Positions 20,473-30,606 of a stretch of 40,457 nt of DNA are shown one piece after another. The notes under the pieces are model-generated. The model searched no databases. It was not told the origin of the DNA and saw only the letters and a program-made list of their open reading frames with translations. Where the stretch lies: assembly GCA_023375785.1 (NCBI GenBank), contig SZWC01006693.1:8167-48623 (forward strand), given 5' to 3'. Every line of letters begins with the position of its first letter. The first letter of the stretch is position 1. A program made the translations under genes and the position numbers. The DNA is from Penium margaritaceum. Lineage: Eukaryota > Streptophyta > Zygnematophyceae > Desmidiales > Peniaceae.

Positions 20473-20790
20473 GGTCGGGCCAAGGCCCTTAGTTGGCTGG
20501 GTGCGGAGCATTTTATTTGTGGCAGTATACTGGACGTTGCAGAGGTGGTGGTGCACTAGGTGTGTGTGCTGCGGAGTGAGCATGCTGGTGATAAACACAT
20601 GACCTACGGTGGCCAACCTGGAGGGGACGAAGGGAAGGAAGGACAGACAAGGCACGTGCTAGAGGTTGCCACAAGTGGTGGCATGCAGAACGACAAGACC
20701 GCACAGACGTAACGACACAATGCCAACGCCACAGGATTGTAGGACGTCCACGCTCATGCGGTCAAGGGCAGTGACGAACAGGAGGCTAAG
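20473..20790. other. Unassigned junction between elements C and B1
   Basis: No clear motif. It should be decayed pre-integrase or integrase of B1 by position; weak similarity to 28960-29000 appears only near 20770. Open frames here look random. Confidence 0.3.
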
Positions 20791-23040
20791 CTCAAGACCT
20801 AGGAAAAAAGGACGTCAGTCATAAAGACATTGCTGGCAGGACCGCGGAAACAAACGATGCCAACACTGCGGACAGGTAACACATTTCAAGAGCCCGTTCG
20901 AGCACCGGACACATCGCCAAGGGGTCAAGCACACTGAAGGCCTCACGAGAGGCCATCATGTGATGTGTTGCCCCGGATTTGATGATCCAGGTCCTGGCAG
21001 GGTCCTAGACTGGGGTTGCCAAATTGCTAACAGTCACGAGGCAGCAAGCAATAGATGTAGACGCAGTGGACGGAGGCGCAAACTGAGACTGCCAATCATC
21101 AAGCCATGCAACTTCAACACAGAGAGGGACCTAAGAGGAGGACACCAAAGAAGACAAAGCAAACAAGGCAGTAGGACACAACCGCAGCTCAGACTTAGTC
21201 ATGTAGAGCAGGGCAAGAGAGGAGGAGGTGACGCAAATTGCACTTCCCTGGGGGGGAGAGCAAGGCAGGCCGAGCTGAAGCGCGATGAACTGCTCCACCT
21301 GACGCTCACAGGTGGAGGGCCCGAGAGTAAAGACCGAGTGTCGTGTAACAACACCACAGCCTGGAAAGGAGGAGGACTACGCCGGTGATGGAAAGGGAGG
21401 CTCCGACGGCTGGGGATGATGCTGTTGTAGAGCATGTGACGGCTGGACCGATGCGGCTATCGGATTATTGCAGCTGCTGGGCGAGGTGGAGGCATCAGGG
21501 CCTACGGTAGGTACAATAGCAGAGGCCAGACAACGCTCATGCTGGCAACGCATGGTGGCGATGATGCACGCCTCGTCCGTCAGGAGCGGGCACGTCTACC
21601 ACTTATGGCCTGGCTCGCCACAATTGTGGAAAACCGAGCCATCACCACTGGACCCGGTGGGCTGCTACTGTTGGCCCTTTCCCTTCTTGCCCCTGCGTTT
21701 CTTCGTCCATGGCACCAAGGTGCTAGCGTATGTAGTTGCTGCGGGGGAGGCGACGACCACAAAGACGACGGCAGGAGAGGCGAGGGCCTCTATGTGCTGG
21801 ACGCACGTCTCCAGACGAGCCTCCTCAATCTTGAGAAAGAGCTTGTACGCCCAAGGCATGAGGGTTCCCTGGGCTACCATTGTAAAAGGGACATCCTAGG
21901 TGTAGTGGAAAAAGACATCGGCGGGTGCGTTGATGGCACCACGCTTGATGGTCAGGAGTGCGGCGAGATGGGGTGGAGCACAGTCGCTCGGGCGACAGAG
22001 GATGTCCTCCACCCGCTGCTAGTAGGACGTGACCGTCTCAGCCTCCCCCATGTGCAGGGAGTTGAAATCTCGGCGTAGACAGCTGGTCTTCGCCTTGCTC
22101 GATAGGCAATGGAGACACGTGAGGATGTGCCACGTGGCTGTAGGGTCTGCTGTCCCGCGAGTCATGAAGTCTCTGAGAAAGGACTTCATGAAGAGGAGTG
22201 ATACCAGAGGGGGGACCAGGACAAGAGTGTGTACGACACGAGTAGCATCATAACGCTGGTTGGCCTAGGAGGAGACGTACGGGAGAGCATAGTACTGCCA
22301 CAGACCCTTACCCTGTGCCCAGATGCGGAAGCTGAGCTTCCAGCTCCAAAAATGCTCATTGACCTGGAGAGGTGGGGGCGGGGTCTTAAAGTCCTTAGGC
22401 GTGCGACCGGAACCCAAAGTGGGGCTAAGGACTGAGGTCAATGTCTACCGGTGGAGCTGGATCTGCTGCTACGCCAGGTAATGCATGGCCGTAGAAGCAG
22501 CGAGGCTAGCGTGCCCAAGGGGAAGGAAGGGCTGCAGGGCACTGGTGTGGCTCTGTGGTGTCGGCGGCTCTCTATTGCAAGTTTTTATGCCAGCGGGGCA
22601 AGCTGTTGGAAAATGGCGGCCAGGGGGTTGGATGAGCCAGAGACGTAGCCTGTGGGTTTCTTCTGATGCTGTTGCAACTACTGCTACTACTGTTCTTGTT
22701 GTTGCTACTACTGCTGCTGCTATAGTTTCTATAGCTGCTACTGCTGCTACTGTAGCTGATGCTTTACTTGCTGTTACTATTACTCCTAGTGCTTTTGCTT
22801 CTACTACTACTACTGTTGCTACAACTATTGCTATAACTACTGTTCTTGCTACTATAGTAGCAACTGTTGTTACAACTACTATTGTGTCTGCAATGGTTGC
22901 TACTGCTACATTGGCTGCTATTGTAGCAGAAACAACTTTTGCTGTTGTTACTGTTGTAACTACTGTTGCTGCTCCAAGAAAGGGGGGTTAGGGGTTCCTC
23001 CAAGAAATGAGGACGACCCCCCACCGAAGCTGTGAGCCAT
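20790..23040 (-). pseudogene. Copia gag and protease relic (element B1)
   Basis: On the minus strand an ATG (23038-23040) opens MAHSFGGGSSSFLGGTPNPP, followed by a glutamine tract riddled with TAG/TAA, then gag sequence. About 22030-21700 includes FLKIEEARLETCVQHIEALASP. A zinc knuckle relic sits near 21600-21655: FHNCGEPGHKW, with the first Cys lost and a stop before TCP. The protease junction at 20950-20985 is collinear with B2. Gag would form the particle that packages the RNA. The corresponding part of B2 (29180-30606) matches block by block. Many stops make it non-functional. Confidence 0.65.
22664..22975 (-). repeat. Decayed CAG/CAA triplet tract at the start of B1 gag
   Basis: Read on the gag strand and in the gag frame the tract is mainly CAG, CAA, TAG and TAA codons. 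On the plus strand this appears as ctg, ttg, cta and tta. It sits directly after the gag N-terminus. The long Ala/Val/Thr-rich open frame on the plus strand (22485-22991) is a side effect of the triplet composition. Confidence 0.75.
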
Positions 23041-24056
23041 GGTCCCCCCTTCTTTTGTCCATTTCTGTTTTGTTGTTTGCCCTTTTTGGTTTGTTTTCTC
23101 TTTCCTTTTTTTGTCTTCATTTTTTACGTCAGTAGTGAGGTTGATACGCTGCTGCTATTGTTAGCATCAATCCACAAATGTGAGCAGTAGGGTGTTGTCA
23201 CCATGTTGTTGCTATTGCTCCTGCTGCTACCGTTGTTGCTTTTGCTTCTGCTACTGCTACTACAGGTGTTGCTGGTACTACTGTTGCTGCTGTTGCTGTA
23301 GCTGTTGCTTCTGCTTGCCGGGACAACTTCGTGGCTGCGCGGGTGCGTGGCCATGTGGCTGCATGGCCGTGTAGCTACGTGGCTACATAGTAGTTGCATG
23401 GCTACGTGGTTGCGTGGATGCATGGCCGCATGGCCGCGTGGCTGAAAGGCTACGTGGCTGCATAGCTACGTGGCCGCGTGGCTATGTGGCTGCATGGCCA
23501 CATAGCTACGCAGCATCGTGGCTGCGGGGATATGTGGCTGTGCGACTATGTGTTGCGTAGCTATGTGACAGGCTACGCAGTTACTATGGTGGTTGCTGCA
23601 CAACTGTGGCAGCTGCTCCTCAGTAATGGCTACTACCATGGCTACTGCTACTGCGACTGAGGCCGCAGCTCTATAGCGCACATCTGCTTTGTAGATGTAT
23701 GCTAAGGCTGCTGTTGCTGTGGCTGTAGAGGAGAGAGAGTGAAGGCGGGAGAGTTCACTTCCCTTGTCTGTGGCGTCGTCGCCGCATTTGTCGGTATCGT
23801 CAGGGCATAGCCAGTCACACTGCCGGCGCAAGTCCACCAACAATACCGCCGTCGCAGGGTCAGTGTTGTCAAAAAAACATTTGGCAGAATTTCCCCCGTG
23901 TTGGGAGTGTTATGACAAGGCCACCCGTCAAGGCTAATTCTGCTAGGAAATATCCTGCAAAGTTTCCCCTACACGGGCACATTTCTACGACAGCCAGCGT
24001 AGACTTGGACCTGTAAGCCTTGTTGTTGCTTAGATCTGCTGCTTTTGCTGCACTCT
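23041..24056 (-). other. Leader of element B1 (primer site to gag)
   Basis: This is the untranslated leader between primer site and gag. It contains more triplet-rich DNA (about 23145-23310 and 23580-23730), a 9-bp repeat block (23325-23590) and, next to the primer site, a segment (23865-24050) clearly related to 32080-32600 in B2, sharing ggcagaatttccc / ggcagcatttccc. No protein is recognised. Confidence 0.6.
23325..23590. repeat. Degenerate 9-bp repeat (TGGCTNCGT type)
   Basis: About thirty imperfect copies of a 9-bp unit such as tggctgcat, tggccgcat and tagctacgt are arranged head to tail. Because nine is a multiple of three, reading frames stay open and give a His/Ala/Thr-rich pattern (SHVATRPCSHMATH) on the minus strand; no known protein matches it. 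B2 has no equivalent block. Confidence 0.7.
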
Positions 24057-24069
24057 GGCTCTCATACCA
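24057..24069 (-). other. Primer-binding site of element B1 (tRNA-iMet 3' end)
   Basis: On the minus strand TGGTATGAGAGCC matches the site complementary to the 3' end of plant initiator tRNA-Met (TGGTATCAGAGCC) with one change. It lies 3 bp from the LTR end at 24073. Confidence 0.8.
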
Positions 24070-24072
24070 AGC

Positions 24073-24817
24073 TAGAATCCTAGACTGGAGCAGCGTGTTG
24101 ATGCTATGTCGTTGCTATAGTAGGCATAGCACCATGCTCGTTTCTTTTTACTACTTGCCCCCTCTGTTGCATTGAGTTTGTGAGAGAAAAACTGCGCGTT
24201 GAGAAGTTAGCGCCAGAAAGGCAGTGGAAACTGAAAAGAACTAATTACAAACTGAGAATGAACAGCAATGGGAGACCCCTCCAAGTTCTAGTTCCCCTCC
24301 AGCTCTGCAGAGCTTGTAACTTAGCTTTCTAGCCAATCAGAAAAATGACCTTTTTTCTGGCTGGCAGGGTTTTCTCGGTGAGCCGTTCCAGACAACCGAG
24401 AGCCTAAAACCTGGGCGTAGTCCGTTTTTCTTGAAAACTGGACCATACCATAATCATCATGCTGCAAACGCAGTCATGCAGTCAGAATTATCTCGGCAGT
24501 TTGTAGAGAGGAGTTATGGTTGCCTAGACTCAGGCAGCGCCTACATCAGTACCAGGTAACAACATTGCTACATAGACATGAGACTTGGACCCTAAGTAGA
24601 GCATGATGTTGTTGACGTAATGATACAGTCAGATCAAACACTGGACGCATGCAAACATCATCTACAATTGCAATGACTGTCGGCAGCACGACTACTGAAG
24701 AGGCCAACCGATGGAGCTGAGCGCGGTGACCATTAGAAGAAGGAGGCTCCAGCAAACTCTAAGAAGGTCTCAGCGTGGGTCGACCCCACCGGATGACACT
24801 CCAGCATTGTGGTAGCC
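24073..24817 (-). repeat. Element B1 5' LTR, inner part
   Basis: This begins tagaatcc next to the primer site (canonical TG changed to TA) and aligns with 10951-11779. It breaks off at 24817 where the B2 LTR begins, and the missing 86 bp are found at 33449-33534. Conserved B-LTR blocks are present, including agccaatcagaaaa. Confidence 0.8.
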
Positions 24818-25650
24818 TGAAATCCTAATGCAGCAGGTTTGGGCAACAGCATTGTTGATGGAGCATGCGGGATCCTACGCTAGTTGATTAGGCTGCCCCC
24901 TTAGTCTACTACAACAAAGTCTAAGTGAAAGAGCTCTGGTGTTGTTACTCGGAAACGCGTGCGCCAAAGTTAGCGCCAGACAACTGAAAACTGGAAGTGA
25001 CTACTTAGGAAGTGAGGTTAAGCAACAATGGTAGACCCCTCTAAGTTCTAGCTCCCCTCCAGCTCTTTAGAGCTTGTTTCTCAGTTTCTAAGCCAATCAG
25101 AAAAAGATCCATTTTCTGGTAGGCAGGGTTTTCTTGGTGACCCTTGCCAGAGAGCGGACAACCCAAAATCGAGGCGTCATCCGTTTTGCTTGAAAACTGG
25201 ACCATACCATAACATGGACGCTGTAAACGCAGTTGTGTGGTTAGAATCACCTAGAAAAGTAAAAGGAATGAGTTATAGTCGCTTGAATCTAGGCGGCGTC
25301 TACGCTAGCCCCCGGTCCCAACAGTTCCCGAGTAATATGAAACATGGACCCTAAGTGGAGCATGGCACTACTGATGCAATAACGTAGTCATCCGTAGCAC
25401 TGGACACATGCAGTCAGCATATGCAGTGACAGTGACTACCGGTGGCATGACTGCCGAGGAGGTGTGCTGCTAGAGCTGAGCACGTTGGAGATAGGATGAT
25501 CCAGCCAAACGCGTGTAGGCCTCAGCGTGCATCAGTTGTACAGGACGACACTGCAGTAGCGTCGCGTCTCGCCGTCAATCATGTGCAAAACGATGTACAC
25601 AATCCGGGAGGACACAACAGAGCACAAAGAGATTTGAGTGAAAACCAACA
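24818..25650 (-). repeat. Element B2 3' LTR (833 bp)
   Basis: Starts tgaaatcc and ends ccaaca in plus orientation (TG...CA on both strands), and matches 32614-33448 over its whole length. The polypurine tract adjoins at 25651-25659. Short shared blocks include agttagcgccagacaac and gccaatcagaaa. Confidence 0.88.
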
Positions 25651-25741
25651 CTCCTCCATGACTCATAGGCGCAATGCACATGGATGTGCAAAGAGCATGG
25701 GGACCAAATGCACAGGGATAGAGAGAGAGAGAGAGAGGGCC

Positions 25742-26260
25742 TCACTGACGCACACCAACTGCACTCACAACCTTTTTGAATGAGTCACACTTCACTGCGT
25801 TAGTCAAGAAGTTGGCCAACTGCCGTGCCCTCTCAATCCACTCAATGCTGATGCTGCCGCCATGCAACAATGAATGCACATAGTGATAATCGACATTGAT
25901 GTGCTTTGTGCAAGTGAGATGCACGCCATCATTTTCAGCTATGGCCATGGCACTCTCATTATCACAGTGCAATGTGATGGACGAGACTGACTGACGCAAC
26001 TCACACAATAGGACACACAACCCCGCACTCTCGTATGCACCAGAACCAAGGGCCACATACCCAGCCATAGCAGTGTTGCATGCAATGCAGCCTTGCTTGC
26101 CACTGCGCCAAGACACAACCATGCTGCAAACAAGAAAGATCCAGCCAGTACGACTCTTACCGTCCGGACTACCGGCCCAGTCACTGACGGTATAACCTAC
26201 TGCAATAACGGACGGCTGTCGATAGAACATGAGGCCTCTTCGTAGGGTCGAGACAACGTA
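25742..26260 (-). pseudogene. Copia RNase H (element B2)
   Basis: A 162-codon open frame reads AVGYTVSDWAGSPDGKSRTGWIF, VSWRSGKQ, CDNESAMAIAENDGVH, TKHINVDYHYV and ARQLANFLTNAVK. This is nearly a complete copia RNase H; the first catalytic Asp (normally G-Y-x-D) has become Val, and T-K-A-L is T-N-A-V. The frame ends at its natural stop about 90 bp before the polypurine tract. It is the best-preserved gene segment of B2. Confidence 0.85.
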
Positions 26261-26299
26261 GCTCAGTATTCAAGCTGTGGCCTCAAAGTGGAGTTGACG

Positions 26300-27430
26300 T
26301 GGCCCCTGAGAGAACTAGGCCAGTAGGTTGAGAGCAAACGCAATGTCTGGATGCATAGTCATCGCTAGGAACATTAGTGACCCGATGACATGCAGATACG
26401 TGGTCACCTCTATTGGCTCCCGCACAACGACTCGATCGAAACTCTTCAGCGTCACCTGCCCATCGGGTGACATGGGTGAGGATGCTCTTGGCACGAGGGG
26501 CAGGTCCTCAGCAAAGTGCCCTAACAAAGTCTAGACGTAGGTGGCCTGATGGACGTGCAGGACACCCATGAAGCGATCATGCTCAAGCTCCATGCCAAGA
26601 AAGACTTGAGCCGATCGGAGGTCCTTCATCAAGTAGACGGCATGCAGCACGTCCTTGACCCACTAGATGGCGGCTACATCTGGTGACGTGATGAGCAGGT
26701 CGTCAACGTAGACCAGGACAGTGACAAAGGTCTGGCGTCGTGGATTGATGAATAGTACGGGGTGGGTAGTGCTGCAAAGGAGACCGCCACTAAGAGGCAT
26801 ACGACTAATCTCCTGATTCCAGCAGCACGGTGACCTCTTTAGGCCATAAAGGACCTTTTGCAGCTTCCAAACCTTGCAAAATCCATCATCAAAGCCTAGA
26901 GACTACGTCATGTAGATCTCCTCACCCTCAAGTGAGTCATGGAGAAAAGTGTTGCTCACATCCATCTGATGCAGCTTACACCCATGCTGGGCAACCAGGC
27001 TGAAAAACGCCCGGCCAGTGGAGAACCGACCAACCGGGGCAAAGATCTGGTCAAATTCGATCCCAGGGACATGAACAAACCCCTTGGCTCTAAGATGGGC
27101 CTTTTACTTGTCCAGGGACCCGACCGGCTTCCACTTTCCCCAGAGAACCCACTTGGCGCCAATGGCCTTTCGGTCGGGGGGAAGGTTGACAAGCTCGTAG
27201 ACCTGATGTTGCCGAATAGCGACGAGCTCTTCGTTGCATGCAACCTCCCATTGTGTAGCATTGGGAGACGCCCAAGCCTCACATAGGGTGGCTGGATCCT
27301 CTAAGCATTCCATGGGTTGGACAGTGATTGCGTGCACGTCTCGCGCCCCAAGTGGTGTACGTGTGAGCGTAGTTGTGATAGCATATCGACGCCCCTGATG
27401 GAGCATGGCATGGAATAAAGCTGAATCCAA
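26300..27430 (-). pseudogene. Copia reverse transcriptase (element B2)
   Basis: Blocks on the minus strand occur in RT order: EELVAIRQHQVYELVNLPPDRKAIGAKWVL (27104-27430), LHQMDVSNTFLHDSL around 26955 (first catalytic Asp kept), KVLYGLKRSP, VLVYVDDLL near 26700-26725 (YVDD kept), YLMKDLRSAQVFLGMELEHD, and EPIEVTTYLHVIGSLMFL with HPDIAFALNLLA. About five stops (for example TAG at 26533-26535) and at least one frameshift interrupt it. It is collinear with the RT relics of elements A and B1. Confidence 0.82.
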
Positions 27431-27538
27431 GTTTAGGTTAGTGGGTCAGTCGAGAGGCAGAGAACCTTGTGGGGTGAGAGGGGATCGTGGCGCGATGGGG
27501 CGCGAGGCGGCGGCTTGTGTGCTTGCTGGAAAACGAGG

Positions 27539-28200
27539 TCAAAGACTCTCGCTGGGACCACGTATGAAGCCTCCTGACGCGGACACGGCAGCCCGCTTGG
27601 AGGTGCCAGTGGTCACAGATGGGGCAGCCTGCCTGAAGGGGCTAGCAGACACGGATGGGACGGCCGGCACAGAGGTACCAGCAGACACAGATGGGGCAGT
27701 TGGCTCGGAGGGGCTAGCAAAAACGGACATGGTTGCCGGCGCAGATATGCCAGCGAACGCAGATGGGAAAACTGGCCTAGAGGGGCTGGAGGAGACGAAC
27801 GGGGCAGCCAACGTAGAAGTGCCGAAAGACACAGATGAGGCAGCCAGCCCAGACGAGCTGGCGGACATGGACGGGGCGGCCACTGCAGAGGTGCCAGCGG
27901 ACGCAGATGGGGAAGTTGGCCCGGAGGGGCTGGCCAACATGGATGGGGTAGTCGTCGCACATGTGCCGGTGGACGTAGATGGAGCAGTTGCCTCGGAGGG
28001 ACTGGCGAAAACAGACGGGGCAGCCGGTGTAGAAGTGCTGACGGACGCAGATGGGGCAGCCGGCCCGGACGAGCTGACGGACACGGACGGGGTGGTTGGT
28101 GCAGAGGTGCCAGTGGGTATTGACAATGTGACACCCAGACGCGACAAGAAGGAGGGCGGACCCACCACTCCCCCCCGCGACGGGAGGGACATCAACACGC
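27539..28200 (-). pseudogene. Ser/Ala/Pro-rich integrase-RT linker with 72-bp repeats (element B2)
   Basis: The minus-strand frame of 219 codons contains phrases such as PSASAGTSAVAAPSM and PSVSAGTSVPAVPSV. It lies between integrase and RT, where the copia polyprotein has a variable linker. Seven head-to-tail units of exactly 72 bp (24 codons) cover 27603-28106. The opposite strand is also open (27405-28280), but that frame has no partner domain and starts inside RT, so I take it as a shadow. Confidence 0.75.
27603..28106. repeat. 72-bp tandem repeat, seven units
   Basis: Units begin with gtgcca-like sequence at 27603, 27675, 27747, 27819, 27891, 27963 and 28035, and an eighth begins at 28107. 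Each unit appears to contain two related halves (gatggggcag and gacggggcag cores). No indels break the period, although bases differ between units. Confidence 0.88.
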
Positions 28201-28289
28201 CAAAGCAAACGAGGTCGCGGGGAAACAGGTCCTCAACGAAGAGGGCATCCCGATCCCAAAAACGCCATGCCTCGGACTAACGCGAGACA

Positions 28290-29190
28290 CCAAGGAAAGT
28301 ATAGGGACGTCCGCGTGGCTCAAGCTTGCCGTCTTGGTGTGGAGTAGGCAGCCACATGATGGCCATACAGCCCCACACACGAGCCGGCCGGAGGTTGGCG
28401 CGCTCGCCACACCATTGGTGGTACGGTGTGGACTAACGAGAAAGAGGTCCGTGGGGAATCCGGTTCCCGACCCATGTCATGTAGGTCATGGCTTTGAATT
28501 AGAAGTCATTGGAACGACCAGACTTGACGCGCATGGTGTGGATAACATTGGCCATGGTGCAATTCCACCGCTCAAAGGCGTCGTTCTGGGTTGGCGTGTA
28601 TGGTGCCGATGTCTCATGACAGATGCCACGGGAGAGGAGGAAGAGTGTGGTCTCGCCAATAAACTCGCCACCGAAATTAGAGCGGAAGCGGCTGAGAGGA
28701 CGACCACACTCATGCTCAGCACGGACGAGCCAGTCCCAAATGGTGGGGGAAACATCACTCTTCTGTCGAAGAAAGAAGACCCGGTGGTAGCGAGATAAGT
28801 CATCAATGAGGGTCAAGACATCGTGTCCGTGCTCCCTGACAGACTCCGTTGGAAGGGAACCCATGACATTAGAGTGGACCAAGTCCAGTGGGGCGGACGT
28901 ACGTGAGGAAGACAGGGGGTAGGTGGATCGATGCATCTTCCCCTGAGCGCACTCAATGCACTCTCTGAGACACGGAAGTGGAAAGGAGGTTGGGTCAAGG
29001 CCTGGGAAGAAGAGGACATCAGTCAAGACGACATCCTCAGAGGGGCCTCGGAAACAAACAACAGCAACACCGCAAACGGGTGAAACTTGACCATAACTGG
29101 TCCGAACCCCATAAACATCAGTAACAGGGCCAAGGACACTAAAGGCCTCGCGCAAGGCCATCATGTGATGCGTGGTCCAAGAATCAATGA
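28290..29190 (-). pseudogene. Copia protease end, pre-integrase and integrase (element B2)
   Basis: The frame starts in the protease active-site segment, IIDSWTTHHMM (D-S-G altered to D-S-W). CIECAQGKMHR follows, the C-x2-C of the pre-integrase domain. The integrase core then shows DLVHSNVMGSLP (first catalytic Asp now Asn), LIDDLSRY, RSNFGGEFIG (second Asp now Asn) and FERWNCTM (catalytic Glu kept). The open frame ends near 28499 and continues out of frame with GNRIPHGPLS and VWGCMAIMW toward the linker. Both Asp losses are G-to-A changes. Inactive. Confidence 0.85.
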
Positions 29191-30606
29191 TCCAGATCTT
29201 GGCTGGATCCTAGACCGGTATCACCAGGCCGCTGATAGTGACATGGCAGTGGGTGAGGGACGCAGATGCGGTGGACGAGGGTGCAAACTGGGACTGCCAG
29301 TCATCCAGCCATGCGATATCATCACGAAGAGGAGTAGGTGGGAAGGGTACGACAAAGAATGAAACGGCAAGAGGTGTAGGGCACGACGGTAGCATAGACT
29401 CTGTCGTGCATGGCAAGGCAAGGTGAACAGCAACTACGACACAACTCACACTTTGATGGGGAGGAGGGGGAGCAGTCCGAGCTAGAGTGCGATGTACTAC
29501 TCCACCTCACGCTCGCAAGTGAAGGGCCCAATGGAGTAGAACAAATGCAGCATGACAGTATCAGAGTCCAGAAAGGAGGAAGGAGGCACCGATAACGGAA
29601 AAGCAGGCACAAACGGCTGCGCTTAATGCTCTCACAGAGCTCTCAGAGTCGGCGGTACCAACACAACAGGAGCAAAGATAGTCACGGAAACGATGGCGAG
29701 GCGACGCTTGTGGTAGTGACGCATGGTGGCAATGACGCACGCCTCGTCTGTGGGGAGCTGCCACGTGTACCACCCGTGTCCTGGCTGGCCACAGTTGTGA
29801 CAGACAAAGATGCCGCTACTAGATGCGCTCGACTACTGCTGTGGGCATTTGCCCTTCTTGCCCCCATACTTCTTCTTGCTCGATGAGGAGACGCCAGAGG
29901 GCGCAGCTGCTGTAGGGGTAACAACAGCCACTGAGGCGATGGCAAAAGAGGCAAGGGTCTCCGTGCATTGGATGCGTGACTCCTGATGAGCCTCCTCAAT
30001 TCAGAGAAAGAGCTCGCATGCCCAGGGCATCAGGATGCCCTGGGTAGGCATCACAGCAAGGACATCCTGGGTGTAATGGACAAAGACGTCGGTGAACACG
30101 TCGGTTGCATTACGCTTGATGGTGAGGAGCGTGGATAGAGATGGTGGTGCAGAGTCTCCCAGGCAGTGAAGGATGTCCTCCGCCCGCTACAAATAGGAGG
30201 TGACCGTTTTTGTCTCCCCGATATCGAGGAAGGGTGACGACTGTTGATGTTGCTGCCGTCGCACTGCTGCTGTTGTAGCGACTACTGCTACGACAGTTGC
30301 GTCAACGGCTATTATGCTACCAGCTATTGCGTGCTACTGGCATATGTCAGCTAGCAAATCTGTCAAGCCAGCAAGGCCGGCGACCGATCCTGCAAGGTGT
30401 TGGTGCTACTACGGCTGTTGCTACTATTGTTGTAGTGGCTACTGCTACGATTGCTGCAGCTGTTGTTACTGCTGCTGCTGTTGTTGCTGGTGCAGTGGGA
30501 GCAGTTACTACTCCTCTTGTTGTTGCTACAACTACTGCAATTGTTGAAAAAGGGGAGGGCCAAAGGATCCTCTCATAGAGGAGGATACCTCCTAACTTGC
30601 AGCCAT
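29190..30606 (-). pseudogene. Gag with zinc knuckle relic (element B2)
   Basis: A minus-strand ATG at 30604-30606 begins the gag N-terminus, followed by a glutamine tract broken by TAG/TAA. Around 30240-29990 the frame reads LDIGETKTVTSYL, RAEDILHCLGDSAPPSLSTLLTIKRNATDVFTDVFVHYTQ, matching B1. CHNCGQPGHGWYTW near 29765-29805 is a CCHC zinc knuckle whose last Cys is now Trp. The knuckle normally binds packaged RNA. Stops at several Gln positions disable it. Confidence 0.7.
30370..30550 (-). repeat. Decayed CAG/CAA tract at the start of B2 gag
   Basis: In the gag frame, codons here are overwhelmingly CAG, CAA, TAG and TAA, for example runs of CAACAACAGCAGCAG followed by TAA. It is equivalent to 22664-22975 in B1. 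Long Ala/Val-rich frames on either strand are by-products. Confidence 0.75.

Noticed and set aside
22485..22991. Ala/Val/Thr-rich membrane-like proteins in triplet regions (also 30753-31046, 31047-31499, 31518-31883)
   Set aside because: Several frames on both strands are open at once because of CTG/CTA/TTG triplets. The gag frame explains the DNA better.
27405..28280. Plus-strand 291-codon ORF with Asp/Ala/Gly-rich repeats as a host gene
   Set aside because: It lies antisense to the copia linker, is open because of the 72-bp repeat period, and begins within RT sequence of the other strand.
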